From positions 1 through 54,239 of the forward strand of contig NZ_BMMM01000036.1 in the NCBI RefSeq assembly GCF_014645835.1: 54,239 nt of DNA. The letters run 5' to 3'. Positions 32,806 through 42,136 of this stretch are shown in pieces. The translations under genes and the position numbers were made by a program. This DNA comes from Streptomyces albiflavescens (GTDB lineage Bacteria; Actinomycetota; Actinomycetes; Streptomycetales; Streptomycetaceae). Position 1 is the first letter of the stretch. Each line of letters begins with the position of its first letter. Below the pieces are notes generated by a model. That model did no database searches and was not told where the DNA came from. It was given only the letters and a program-made list of their open reading frames with translations.

Positions 32806-35433
32806 TCACCGTTCGCTGGCACTGGGGTCAGCCGATTCGTCCTGCCGCGCGTACGGGCCGTGCCGCTCGTCGTCCGTCCCGGCCCGTCTGAGTCCAGCGT
32901 CGATGGCGCTCATCGCGCGGGCCGCTGCCTCCGGGGAGAGGAACGCGTTGTGGCTCTCGCCGACGGCAGGATCCTGCAACGCTGCTGCCTCTCGCCGTAG
33001 CTCCCGCGCAAGGTTGGCGCCTTTGACACGCTGCGGCAGGACTTCGGGAACATCGAGCGTGTGCAGAGGCTTTGTGTCCGGTGCTGCAGTCGCCCGGGAG
33101 GGTTCCGGCCGCGCGGGTGGTCTCTGACGACGCGGCAGTTCCGGCCCCGGCACCTCGGCTGGTTCCCTGGACGATTCGGCAGGATGCTCCGTACTCCCTG
33201 CCCGTGGACCGGACCGGCTCAGCGGAGGGTCGCTCTCGCGGGGCGTCCATCCGGCCGATTCCGAAGCTGGGAGTTCGTGATGTCCTGACGCGGGGGGCAA
33301 CAGTCCAGCACCTCCGTAGTCGGGAAAGCCGCTGTGGTCCGGCACAGGTGAGTGGGTGACCACCTCGTCCAGCGCGCCGGCGCTCACGCTCGGTAGGACG
33401 TCTTGACGGGTGTACGCCCGCTCGCTCGCGCTCGTGAGTGAAGGGTCTTCGACGACGGCCCGGCCGGTGGTGACGGCCGCCGACTGCAGCTGATCGAGGA
33501 CGGGCGAGGGGACAACTTCCAGAAGTGCGGCGGGCAGGACCACGAGGGCGAGTGTGCCGCCGTAGTCGGACTCGCGCAGGACCACCCTGATGCCGTGCCG
33601 CTCGGCGAGCTGCGCCACCACGAAGTGTCCCAGTCGCGGATCTTCGCCCAGGGCCGTGATGTCGATCCGGGGCGGGTTGGCGAGCAGCTCGTTGGCGTGG
33701 CCCAGCTGTTCCGGCTTGATGCCGAGGCCTTGGTCCTCGACGTGCACTGCGAGGCCTTTGGCGACCCGTGTCGCGCTGACGGTCACCTGGGTGTGCGGAG
33801 GGGAAAAGCTGGTGCCGTTCTCGATGAGTTCTGCCAGGAGATGCGTAACGTCGCCGACCGCCCGGCTGGCAAGGGCCATCCGCCGGTCGGCGGGGGTGTT
33901 CTTCACCCGTACCCGGGTGTACTGCTCGGTCTCCGCCACTGCGCCACGCATCACGTCGGTGATCGAAGTGGGCGGGGTGGTGCGGCGGCCGGGCGGGGCA
34001 CCACTGAGGATCAACAGGTTCTCCGTGTGCCGCCGCACACGGGTGGCCAGGTGGTCGACCTGGAAGATGTCCTTGAGGAGGTCTGAGTCCTCGTGCTTGC
34101 GCTCGAGGTCGTCCAGCAACTTGATCAGGCGGTGGATGAGGGTCTGGGCGCGGCGGATGAGCTGTCCGACGACCTTCTCCGTGCCTTGGCGGCCCTGGGA
34201 CTGTCGCATCGTGGAGTGGGCGGCGACGCGCACCAGTTGGTCGATGTCGGTGGCGAGTTGCCCGATTTGGTCGGTCGCTTGCGGTCTGAACGGGACAAGC
34301 GCGATGGGGTCCACGCGCTCGCCGCGCTCTATTCGGGCGAGGGTCTCGGGCAGTCGGCGCATGGCCCACTGCTGCGTCTCCTCCTGCAGTTCGGCGAGAC
34401 GGCCGAGTGTCGAGCGCCGGGCGCGCCCGGCAAGCACGGCGGCGCCGGCCACGACAGCAAGCGTGACTGCGCTGCCCATCAGTGCGGCCAGCAACAACTC
34501 GTCGGCGCGATCGTCGGCTCGGTCCGCCAGGCTGTCCAGGGAGCTGGCGGCCAGCGTCCGGGAGCTGCCGACCACACTGCCGGCAGCCGTCGTCCACGAT
34601 GTGGCCTGCTTCGGCAGGGAGGTGCCCTGACCACCGGTCACGGCCCGTTCGACCGCGCCCAGCGTGGTCCACTGCGCGCTGCTGGTGATGTGCCCGTACT
34701 GCGTCGCCGCCGTTCCGGGAAGGTCTCGTGTGATCAGATACGCCCGGCTCGCCTGCTGCCCGGCTAAGTACTGGCCGAACCTGGCCCTGTCTGTCACAGA
34801 AATCCGGCGGACGGACAGGGAACCGGACAGGAGGGCGTCTTCGCGAGCGAGCATCTCCGTACTCTGTGCCAGGGCCACGGTGGCGGTGCCCCCGCGCCCG
34901 AGCTCCCCGTCGGCGCTGCGTACCGCCTCGGTGAGGAGGGCAAGGCACTGGGAGACGCCGGCGGTGAAGTAGGCGAAACTGCCGGAGGCCGACAGGGTCC
35001 GTGCGTCGACCGCGTCACGGCGGTCCGTCAGCGATTCCAGGGCGCCGTCGAGCGCCTGGACGCGCCGGTTGAGCGCCGCCGTGTCCGGCGCGGAGATCCG
35101 GCGGCGGAAGTCGGAGACCGTTGCGTCAGTCTTCTTGCGGGCCGCGTCGAGGTCCTCGCGGGCGGAGCCCGTCCGGTTCGCCTGCCAGACCGCGGTGAGC
35201 CGGCGCTCGTCCTGCAGTCGCGCCAGTACCTCCTGGACCGGCCTGGCGACTGACGAGACGTGGTCCGCGTCTGCCTGTAGCTGGACGTGCTCGTTGACGA
35301 GGCTGGCCGCCGTGTATCCCCCCAGTCCGGTCAGACAGACCAAGGGAACGACGAATGGGACGACGAACGAGGATCGCGGAGATCTGCGCGGAGCGGCGCG
35401 GTGACGTGTCCGCCGGTCGCGGTTGCCTGGCAT
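32806..35433 (-). CDS. cvnA: conservon sensor-histidine-kinase-like protein CvnA (875 aa)
   Basis: ATG 35433 (MPGNRDRRTRHRAAP) has GAGGAA six bases upstream. The first membrane helix is FVVPFVVPLVCLTGLGGY (~22-40), then an extracytoplasmic nitrate/methyl-sensor-like helical domain, then a second helix AALMGSAVTLAVVAGAAVLA (~315-335), HAMP-like linker and histidine-kinase-type ATPase domain (N-box ELIENGTSFSPP, G-box EDQGLGIKPEQ). The last ~250 residues are Pro-rich and disordered. Frames starting further upstream to 35910 have no ribosome site. It is the membrane sensor of the complex. A 232-base gap separates it from the FAD gene and should hold the cvn promoter. Confidence 0.93.
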   Translation of the reverse strand: MPGNRDRRTRHRAAPRRSPRSSFVVPFVVPLVCLTGLGGYTAASLVNEHVQLQADADHVSSVARPVQEVLARLQDERRLTAVWQANRTGSAREDLDAARKKTDATVSDFRRRISAPDTAALNRRVQALDGALESLTDRRDAVDARTLSASGSFAYFTAGVSQCLALLTEAVRSADGELGRGGTATVALAQSTEMLAREDALLSGSLSVRRISVTDRARFGQYLAGQQASRAYLITRDLPGTAATQYGHITSSAQWTTLGAVERAVTGGQGTSLPKQATSWTTAAGSVVGSSRTLAASSLDSLADRADDRADELLLAALMGSAVTLAVVAGAAVLAGRARRSTLGRLAELQEETQQWAMRRLPETLARIERGERVDPIALVPFRPQATDQIGQLATDIDQLVRVAAHSTMRQSQGRQGTEKVVGQLIRRAQTLIHRLIKLLDDLERKHEDSDLLKDIFQVDHLATRVRRHTENLLILSGAPPGRRTTPPTSITDVMRGAVAETEQYTRVRVKNTPADRRMALASRAVGDVTHLLAELIENGTSFSPPHTQVTVSATRVAKGLAVHVEDQGLGIKPEQLGHANELLANPPRIDITALGEDPRLGHFVVAQLAERHGIRVVLRESDYGGTLALVVLPAALLEVVPSPVLDQLQSAAVTTGRAVVEDPSLTSASERAYTRQDVLPSVSAGALDEVVTHSPVPDHSGFPDYGGAGLLPPASGHHELPASESAGWTPRESDPPLSRSGPRAGSTEHPAESSREPAEVPGPELPRRQRPPARPEPSRATAAPDTKPLHTLDVPEVLPQRVKGANLARELRREAAALQDPAVGESHNAFLSPEAAARAMSAIDAGLRRAGTDDERHGPYARQDESADPSASER

Positions 35434-35665
35434 CTGAATTCCTCGTGCAGCAGCGATACACGGGTGGGGATAGGGATACGCGACCGTCGGTCCCCGCGCA
35501 GTGAGTGGCTCAGTCTGTTTGAAGGTCGGCGCGAGCTGCACCGTATCAGGATCATCGCGCAGCGTCACACTAGGGCCAGGGCAACTGGGTAGTTTCTTCA
35601 GGGCAGTTGGGCTGCCCGACACTGTGGCGATAGAGCCCGGTCTCCGGCCGGTAATCGGGGGCGGA

Positions 35666-36853
35666 TCAAAGGAGTTCGAGGAGCCTGGGCGTGTAGAGGT
35701 CATGGACTGATGCGATTCCGGCCACCACGTCGAGGTAGATCGCGACGAGTTCTGGATCTGACTGCACCGCCCGCAGCAGGGAGAGCCTCTGCTCGTGAGG
35801 GGGAGCCAGCCGCGCGACGCTGAGCGTGGCCTCGTAGCCCGGGGCGAGTGCCTTGTCCCGGCCCTCGGCGAACCGGGCCAGGGCCGCGTCGAGCCGCGCC
35901 GGATTCCCACCGAGCGTGCTTCCCACCTCGCCCACGAGGCTTTCTACCTGATGGAAGGCATCGCTGATGCCGCGTGCCGTGATGGAATCCTTGTGATGTC
36001 CGGCGTCGCCCACGAGTACCCAGCCAGGTCCGGTCGCCTGCCGGAAGAAGTTCTGCTGGTCGCCGCTGCCGCGCAGGCGCTCCGCGGGCTCACTGTCCCG
36101 CAGCCGCTCGTACAGCGCGGGCGCGGTGGCGCGAATCTGCTCCTGGTAGGCGTGGCGTGCGTTTGTGCGGACTTCTGTGAATCGGGACTGCGGGAAGTAG
36201 GCCAAAACGAGGGTGGCCTCGCCGTTTGTCGGGACGGTGGCCACCCAGCCGCCGGGTCGCTCGTACAGCTCCAGGTCAGCGGGCACGTCCGGCCAGTACG
36301 TGTAGTACGCGCAGGTCAGCAGCGGGTCCCGCGCGTTGTACGGTGCCGCGACCAGCTGGGCGACGGTGGATCGCATGCCGTCCGCGCCGATGACCAGATG
36401 CGCTGATTCGGCGAAGCTTTGGTCCCCGTGTCGGCCCTCGATACCGACCACCCGGCCTGCTTCGTCCCGCAGCAGGCCGGTCACCCGGCTGCGCTCGCGG
36501 AACTCGGCGCCGGCCGTGGTAGCCGCGTCCACCAACAGCGCGTCCAGGACCCGGCGCCGCGGGGCGAACCCCGCCTGCTGCCCCGCCACGCCCCGGGCGC
36601 ATCCCTCGATGTGGATGTCGGCGACCTCATAAACCGTGCGCTCCAGGGGCGGGCAGCCCGAGGCGCGGACCTGCTCGAGCACCCCCCAGCGGGCAAGTGC
36701 CGCGATCCCGGGCTGGTGGACGAGGTGCGTGGAGAGGGTGTCGGAGCCGTACGTCGACTTGTCGAGTAGGAGTACCCGGTACCCCGCACGGGCCAGCAAC
36801 AGGGCGGCGGACGCGCCGGCGCAGCGCGCGCCCACCACGATGGCGTCGTACAT
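35666..36853 (-). CDS. FAD-dependent oxidoreductase, geranylgeranyl-reductase/halogenase-like (395 aa)
   Basis: An N-terminal FAD-binding motif VVGARCAGASAALLLARAG, the LLLDKSTYGSDTLSTHLVH loop and the GD motif WVLVGDAGHHKDSITARGIS place it in the PHBH-fold monooxygenase/geranylgeranyl-reductase group. No halogenase WxWxIP motif is seen, so oxidation, hydroxylation or reduction are all open. ATG 36853 lies behind GAGG. It is 80 bases downstream of the adenylation gene and transcribed with it. Inferred role: tailoring of the aminoacyl or polyketide intermediate. Confidence 0.82.
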   Translation of the reverse strand: MYDAIVVGARCAGASAALLLARAGYRVLLLDKSTYGSDTLSTHLVHQPGIAALARWGVLEQVRASGCPPLERTVYEVADIHIEGCARGVAGQQAGFAPRRRVLDALLVDAATTAGAEFRERSRVTGLLRDEAGRVVGIEGRHGDQSFAESAHLVIGADGMRSTVAQLVAAPYNARDPLLTCAYYTYWPDVPADLELYERPGGWVATVPTNGEATLVLAYFPQSRFTEVRTNARHAYQEQIRATAPALYERLRDSEPAERLRGSGDQQNFFRQATGPGWVLVGDAGHHKDSITARGISDAFHQVESLVGEVGSTLGGNPARLDAALARFAEGRDKALAPGYEATLSVARLAPPHEQRLSLLRAVQSDPELVAIYLDVVAGIASVHDLYTPRLLELL

Positions 36854-36933
36854 GCGGATGCCTCACAATGGACGTCGGGGAGCCTTGACTCGGGCACGGG
36901 GATCGACGGGCCAGGGCCCGCGGGCGCGAATGG

Positions 36934-38469
36934 TCAGCCGGAGTCGCCCAGTTCGGCGAGCAGCGCCCGGCGGTCGACCTTGCCATTGGCGTTGAGTGGG
37001 AGCTGTTCCAAAACGGTGATCCGGCGGGGCAGCATGTACGGCGGCAACTGGTCACCCAGCGCCGCAAACAACCGGTCGGTGGTGCAGCCTGAGCCACTGA
37101 CTGCGGCCTGCAGCTCCAGTTCACCGTCGGCGGCCGGCAGGGTGACGACGACCGCGTCACGTACCTCCGGCTGGCCACGCAGCGCGGCCTCGATCTCACC
37201 GAGTTCGATCCGGTGGCCGCGGATCTTGACCTGGTGGTCGGTCCGGCCCAGATGCACCAGGTGACCGTCCTGCACGGCAACTCGGTCTCCCGTCCGGTAC
37301 CAATACTGCTCGGGAGGAGGGCCGTCGCCGGCCGGCTGCAGGTCATCGGTGAGGAAGCGGCCCGCGTTGTGCGCCGGATCGAGGTAGCCGGAAAAGCGCA
37401 GAGGACCCCGCACGCACAGCTCTCCGCTGTGGCCCTGCCGTCCCTCTTCGTCCAACAGGAGCAGGTCGAGGACCGGGTACGAACTCCCTATCGGTGCCGT
37501 GCCGTTGGGCGTGCGCGGCCAGTTGGTCATGTCGTCGGGGAGCCGGTAGGCGGTGCAGGAGATGGTCAGCTCCGTCGGTCCGTACAGGACCTCCAGGCGG
37601 CTGTTCGGAGCGGCATGTCGCCACTCGCGGGCCGCCCGCAGGGTGAGCGGCTCGCCGCCGAAGATGCTCCACCGCAACGTCGGCATGCTGCCCGGGACCA
37701 GGGTGCCCAGGAGGGAAGCAAAGGAGATCAGGGCCGGCACGGAGAACCAGTGTGTGAGCCGCAGGCTGTTTACGGTCTTCACCGGGGACAGCAACTGGCT
37801 GCGCTCGGGGACAACGAGCGTGCCACCGCCCGCCCAGGCGACGAACAGGTCGTGCACCGATCCGTCGAAGGTCAGCTCGAAGGTCTGCGACAGGCGACAG
37901 CCCGGCCCGATGTCGTAGCGTCCCGCGACCAGTTCCAGATAGGCGCAGATGTTCCGGTGTGTGATCGGTACGCCCTTGGGGGTGCCGGTCGACCCTGAGG
38001 TGAAGATGACGTACGCAAGGTCGTCCGGCCCGGCCTGCCGGTACGGCATCTCGGGTGAGGGCGTGCCAGCGAGGGCCGCCAGCTCGCCCGGGTCGGCCAC
38101 AAGGACGGATACGCCGAGGTCGAGGGCGCTGTCGGTGGACTCGGCCAGCACGAGGTCCAGGCCGGCCGCCGTGACGATCTGAGCTGTCCGTGCTGCGGGG
38201 TACTCCGGGCTGAGCGGCACGACGGCGGCACCGGCCCGCAGGACGGCGAGGTAGCCGGCGTACGCCGTCACCGAGCGCGCTGCCAGCAGCCCGACCCGGC
38301 GCGGTGGACTGCCGCCCGCCGCCGCGACGAGGCGCGCGGCGAGCCGCTCCACCAGGTCGTGCAGTTCTCCATAGGTCAGATGTGCCGTGCCGACTTCCAA
38401 AGCCGTCACATCCGAGTGCGCGGCGGCTGAGCGGGCGAACCAGTCGTACACGGTGCGCAGCTCGCTCAT
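36934..38469 (-). CDS. free-standing NRPS adenylation domain (511 aa)
   Basis: It contains the A-domain core motifs: YVIFTSGSTGTPKGVPITHR (A3), ELTFDGSVHDLF (A4), LYGPTELTISCTAY (A5), GELCVRGPLRFSGYL (A6), YRTGDRVAVQDG (A7), GRTDHQVKIRGHRIELGEIE (A8) and NGKVDRRALL (A10 with catalytic Lys). It has no carrier or condensation domain, so it must load a carrier in trans; the only one in this operon is the ACP of the KS-ACP protein. The Asp that binds an alpha-amino group (FDGSVHD) is present, arguing for an alpha-amino acid. I do not predict which one. ATG 38469 overlaps the upstream stop in ATGA. Confidence 0.92.
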   Translation of the reverse strand: MSELRTVYDWFARSAAAHSDVTALEVGTAHLTYGELHDLVERLAARLVAAAGGSPPRRVGLLAARSVTAYAGYLAVLRAGAAVVPLSPEYPAARTAQIVTAAGLDLVLAESTDSALDLGVSVLVADPGELAALAGTPSPEMPYRQAGPDDLAYVIFTSGSTGTPKGVPITHRNICAYLELVAGRYDIGPGCRLSQTFELTFDGSVHDLFVAWAGGGTLVVPERSQLLSPVKTVNSLRLTHWFSVPALISFASLLGTLVPGSMPTLRWSIFGGEPLTLRAAREWRHAAPNSRLEVLYGPTELTISCTAYRLPDDMTNWPRTPNGTAPIGSSYPVLDLLLLDEEGRQGHSGELCVRGPLRFSGYLDPAHNAGRFLTDDLQPAGDGPPPEQYWYRTGDRVAVQDGHLVHLGRTDHQVKIRGHRIELGEIEAALRGQPEVRDAVVVTLPAADGELELQAAVSGSGCTTDRLFAALGDQLPPYMLPRRITVLEQLPLNANGKVDRRALLAELGDSG

Positions 38470-40415
38470 CGGGCCACTGCCTGCAGCGCACGCGTCCACT
38501 GCCGAAGCTCGCCGACCGTGCGAATCCGGCCGAACTCCGCCGGGTCGACGTCTCGCTGGCACCGTTTGACCAGTTCGACGACGATGCGCAGCCTCGCCAG
38601 CGAGTCGATGCCGATGTCTGTGAGCGTCGAGCCTTCGTCGAATCTGGTGCGTGCGTGCTCGCGCAGTACCCACGCCGCCAGGTCGTTCTCGTCGTCGTGC
38701 TGCTCACCGGGCCAGTGCCGCTTGGTCTGCCAGGGGTAGGACGGCAGCGGCACATAGTGGCCGGGTTCACCGAACAGCGTCGCCCAGTCGATCTCCTCGC
38801 CACCGCGGTACCGGGCGGCGACAGCCGACAGGGGACGCCCGGCCACCGCCGGTCTCCCGGCGAGCGCCGCCGCCAGCTCCTCGTGGCTGGAGCCGACCAC
38901 AGACATCCGGTACTCGTGGTGCGAGCGCCGGGTGACCGCGCTGTAGCAGATATCGCGAAGTGCGTACGACGCGCCGACGCCGGCGGGGCCAAGGTAGTCG
39001 GCGTAGGACCGGGCCAGGCCTTCGAGTGCCGCGGCGCTGTGCGCGGAGATTGCCAGGACGTACGGCGTGCCGTCCGGAGCCGGGACGGCGAGGGTGGCCT
39101 TGGCGTCGAACTCGCGGAGCACCACGTGGGCGTTGAGGGCTGACGAGCCTTGTCCGCTCACCCCAGCAATGATGGGCCGCCCCAGGTCGGGCAGTTGCTG
39201 AAGCGCGGCCGGAATGACCAACGGAAGCCGGTCCCAGTCGACACGTGGATGGGGTGTGCTCAGGTTCAAGCTGGCCGGCACCTCACCGTGCTCCAGGCAC
39301 AACACTGTCTTGATCAGACCGGCCAAGCCGCCGCCGGCCTCGGCGTGACCGATGTTGGTCTTGACCGAGCCGACCAGCAGCGGCCGGTCCCTGGGACGCC
39401 CGGCACCCAGCACCTCGCCCAGCGCGCTCAGTTCGAGCGGGTCGAGCGCAGGCGAACCGGAGCCATGAGCCTCGACGTAGTCGACGTCGGCCGGGTCCAG
39501 ACCGGCATCCTGGTAGGCCCAGCGGAGTACGTCCCGTTGGCCTTCCAGCGACGGGTTGAGCACCGTGTCACTGGAGCGGCCGTCGTTGCCGATCGCACTG
39601 CCCCGGATGACAGCACGGATCCGGTCGCCGTCGGCCAGCGCGTCCGTCAGGCGCTTCAGCACGACGACTGCCACAGCGTCGCTCGGGGCGTACCCGTCCG
39701 CATCTGCGTCACCGAACTTGCAGCGCCCGTCGCTTGACATTCCGCCGGCTTGGGTGAGCACGAGGCTCTCGTCCGGGCGCAGAGCAAGGTTCACGCCGGC
39801 GGCCAGCGCCAGCGGGCTCTCCCCCGAGCGCAGGCTCTGCACGGCCTGGTGCACGGCCACCAGCGACGAGGAGCAGGCCGTGTCCACGACGATGCTGGGG
39901 CCACGGAAATCGAAGAAGTGGGAGATCCGGGCAGGCAGCACCGAACGGAAGTTGTTGAGTTGGGCCGCGGTTACCGACTCCGGTCCACGCCGCAGGGTGA
40001 GTTCAAGGGAATCGGCCCGGGTGTTGCCGACGAACACCGCGCTCCGGCTGCCGGCCAACAGGTCGGGCCGCTGTCCGGCGTCCTCCAGAGCCTCCCAGGC
40101 CGTCATGAGCAAGAGTCGTTGCTGCGGGTCGAGTTCGGCCGCCTCGGCGGCCGACATGTCGAAGAACTCCGCGTCGAAGCCGGCGATATCGTCGATGTAG
40201 CCCGCGCGGCGGCCGGCTATGCGCCCCTGTCTGGGCTCAGGGGAATGGAGAGCATCCGCGTCGAAGCGTTCACGCGGCGTCTCACTGATGGAGTTTCCGC
40301 CGTTCCTCAGCAGGGCCCACAGTTCGCTGGGTCCGGACGCCCCCGGCAGGCGGCAGGCCAGGCCGATCACCGCCACCGACCGAGCGTCCACGTCGGACAC
40401 GCGGGACCTGTTCAT
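38466..40415 (-). CDS. ketosynthase-ACP protein without acyltransferase (649 aa)
   Basis: ATG 40415 is chosen because CGGAG lies seven bases upstream; ATG 40433 has no ribosome site. The KS (~10-430) has Cys181 in VDTACSSSL, His316 in YVEAHGSGS and His356 in VKTNIGHAEAG. Next comes a KS-AT linker (DICYSAVTRRSHHEYRM), then directly the post-AT linker (VPLPSYPWQTKRHWP) with no acyltransferase between. An ACP with DIGIDSL (Ser604) ends the protein. The motif EAHGSGSPALDP differs from the common EAHGTGTxxGDP. It would need an acyl group loaded in trans, or takes the aminoacyl from the coupled adenylation domain. Confidence 0.88.
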   Translation of the reverse strand: MNRSRVSDVDARSVAVIGLACRLPGASGPSELWALLRNGGNSISETPRERFDADALHSPEPRQGRIAGRRAGYIDDIAGFDAEFFDMSAAEAAELDPQQRLLLMTAWEALEDAGQRPDLLAGSRSAVFVGNTRADSLELTLRRGPESVTAAQLNNFRSVLPARISHFFDFRGPSIVVDTACSSSLVAVHQAVQSLRSGESPLALAAGVNLALRPDESLVLTQAGGMSSDGRCKFGDADADGYAPSDAVAVVVLKRLTDALADGDRIRAVIRGSAIGNDGRSSDTVLNPSLEGQRDVLRWAYQDAGLDPADVDYVEAHGSGSPALDPLELSALGEVLGAGRPRDRPLLVGSVKTNIGHAEAGGGLAGLIKTVLCLEHGEVPASLNLSTPHPRVDWDRLPLVIPAALQQLPDLGRPIIAGVSGQGSSALNAHVVLREFDAKATLAVPAPDGTPYVLAISAHSAAALEGLARSYADYLGPAGVGASYALRDICYSAVTRRSHHEYRMSVVGSSHEELAAALAGRPAVAGRPLSAVAARYRGGEEIDWATLFGEPGHYVPLPSYPWQTKRHWPGEQHDDENDLAAWVLREHARTRFDEGSTLTDIGIDSLARLRIVVELVKRCQRDVDPAEFGRIRTVGELRQWTRALQAVAR

Positions 40416-41110
40416 GGGAGAACTCCGTTTCATACGTTGCTACGCCATGAGGCAGTTGACCTTGACCCGGTGCATCTAGCCACAGATATCCGTCACGTCG
40501 CAGCGGGAAACCGGCGCTCTGGGCGAGGAGACCAGCGGGACCACGCGCACCACTCGTCGCGACGCCGGGCCACTCACCGGTGCGGTCGCACACCGCGCGC
40601 AGGTCCCCCTTTTCAGGCCAACGTTCAGCTACCCCGCGGGGCCGCGCGGTTGCGCAAGGGAGCCGTGAACCTTGGCGCCCAACCCACCGGAAGGAAAGGG
40701 AACGGCAGTGTCGCCGCCCCCCACTCAGCAGACACAGTCGCGGAACCATACACCCGCCTCACCTCCCCAAATCCGAACACAGATTCGATCCATGCTCGTC
40801 ATGTCGAGGCGTACGCGGCATCGAAAGTAGGTTCACCGCATGATTGTCGGATGCAAAATCGTTTCCGTTCGACGAGCCGACCCGAAATGACGGGAAGTGA
40901 TCGCCGATGGTTGAAACATCAAAAAATTTGGGCAGCCTTCCCGAATGCCCACACGGCAGCCGTGCTGAGCACCCACGGGAAGCTACGGCCGCGCCCCGGC
41001 CACGAACCAACTCGCCCTGGTCGTCACGGCGTTCACGAAGTGACAGATGAGACGGCAATGACCTGGAGAGGCAATCCACAGAGGCAAGATCTCTGCTTTC
41101 ATCTAACGTC
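40416..41110. other. divergent intergenic region
   Basis: About 700 bases between the KS-ACP operon (left) and the GAF gene (right). I see no frame with a ribosome site. It is less GC-rich at 40800-40930. It must carry both promoters and seems large for that, but I see no RNA gene or repeat. Confidence 0.4.
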
Positions 41111-42136
41111 ATGGACTCCCACGATCCCCTCGAACCATTCCGTCGCACCGGCCCACAGCGGACCCGACGACTGACGATTCTCGGCCTCAACGCGCCCGAC
41201 GCGGAAGCTACATTCGACCGTGTGGCACGCCTCGCGGCCACGCTCACCCAGGCTCCGTTGGCCATGGTCAACTTCATCAGTGCCGAGCGGCAGATGTTCC
41301 GCGGCATGTACGTGCCCAGCTCATCCCCAGAGGACGTGGTTGACGTCGAAGGCGGCGGCATACCCTTCGATCTGAGCACGCTCGGACGCGAGGCACCCGG
41401 TGAGTACGGCTTCTGCCCGCATGTCGTCGCCGAGCGGTCTCAACTCGCCCTCGACGACGTCTTCGCCTACCCGCGCTTCAAGGGAAACCCTCTGGTCAAC
41501 GACCTGAACGTGCGCTCCTACCTGGGCACTCCCCTGCTCGACAACACAGGCCAGGTCCTCGGCACCGTGTGCGTCGCGGACTTCCGGCCCCGCGTCTGGG
41601 ACGACCAGATCATGGACACCATGAAGGAACTGACTGCGACCCTGCAATCCGAATTCAAACTGCGAGACAGCCTTCTCGCCCAGCAGCAAGAGCTGTTCGC
41701 GGTCTTCGACGGGGCCCTGTTCCCCATCATGCTCACCGAAGGCCCCGATCACCTGCTGCGCTACGCCAACCGCAAACAGGGCGAGGCCTTCGGCATGGCT
41801 CAGCAGTTCAGCCCGGCCCGACACGCGCTGCCCGGCCTCGACCGAGTCGGCGTCTTCCACGCCATGGACGACGCTCTCCGCCGCGGACAGCCCACCACGC
41901 TGCCCAAGGTCACCCTCAGTACGTACGACGCCAACACGCCGCAGGACTTCAGCTTCATGTGCACACCCGTGCGCACCGCTCCAGGCGCGCCATTCAAGGG
42001 CGTTCTCACGGTAGCCATGAGCACCATGGGGCAGGCCTATGGGGCCGATGACCCCCAGACCTTCGCAGCCAATGTCCAAGGGCAGTTCGAACAAATGGGC
42101 TCGGGCGCGTTCTCCGACCGCAGCCCGCGCCGGTAG
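41111..42136 (+). CDS. GAF-domain sensor protein (341 aa)
   Basis: Residues ~25-190 form a GAF domain (FDRVARLAATLTQAPLAMVN, YGFCPHVVAERSQL, VRSYLGTPLLDNTGQVLGT). A linker helix and a PAS-like second part follow (ELFAVFDGALFPIMLTEG, LLRYANRKQGEAFG), ending in ADDPQTFAANVQ. There is no kinase, cyclase or DNA-binding output domain, so it probably signals by protein contact. The following regulator starts inside its last 65 bases in another frame, so the two genes are linked in expression and perhaps function. The ribosome site before ATG 41111 is weak. Confidence 0.8.
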   Translation: MDSHDPLEPFRRTGPQRTRRLTILGLNAPDAEATFDRVARLAATLTQAPLAMVNFISAERQMFRGMYVPSSSPEDVVDVEGGGIPFDLSTLGREAPGEYGFCPHVVAERSQLALDDVFAYPRFKGNPLVNDLNVRSYLGTPLLDNTGQVLGTVCVADFRPRVWDDQIMDTMKELTATLQSEFKLRDSLLAQQQELFAVFDGALFPIMLTEGPDHLLRYANRKQGEAFGMAQQFSPARHALPGLDRVGVFHAMDDALRRGQPTTLPKVTLSTYDANTPQDFSFMCTPVRTAPGAPFKGVLTVAMSTMGQAYGADDPQTFAANVQGQFEQMGSGAFSDRSPRR

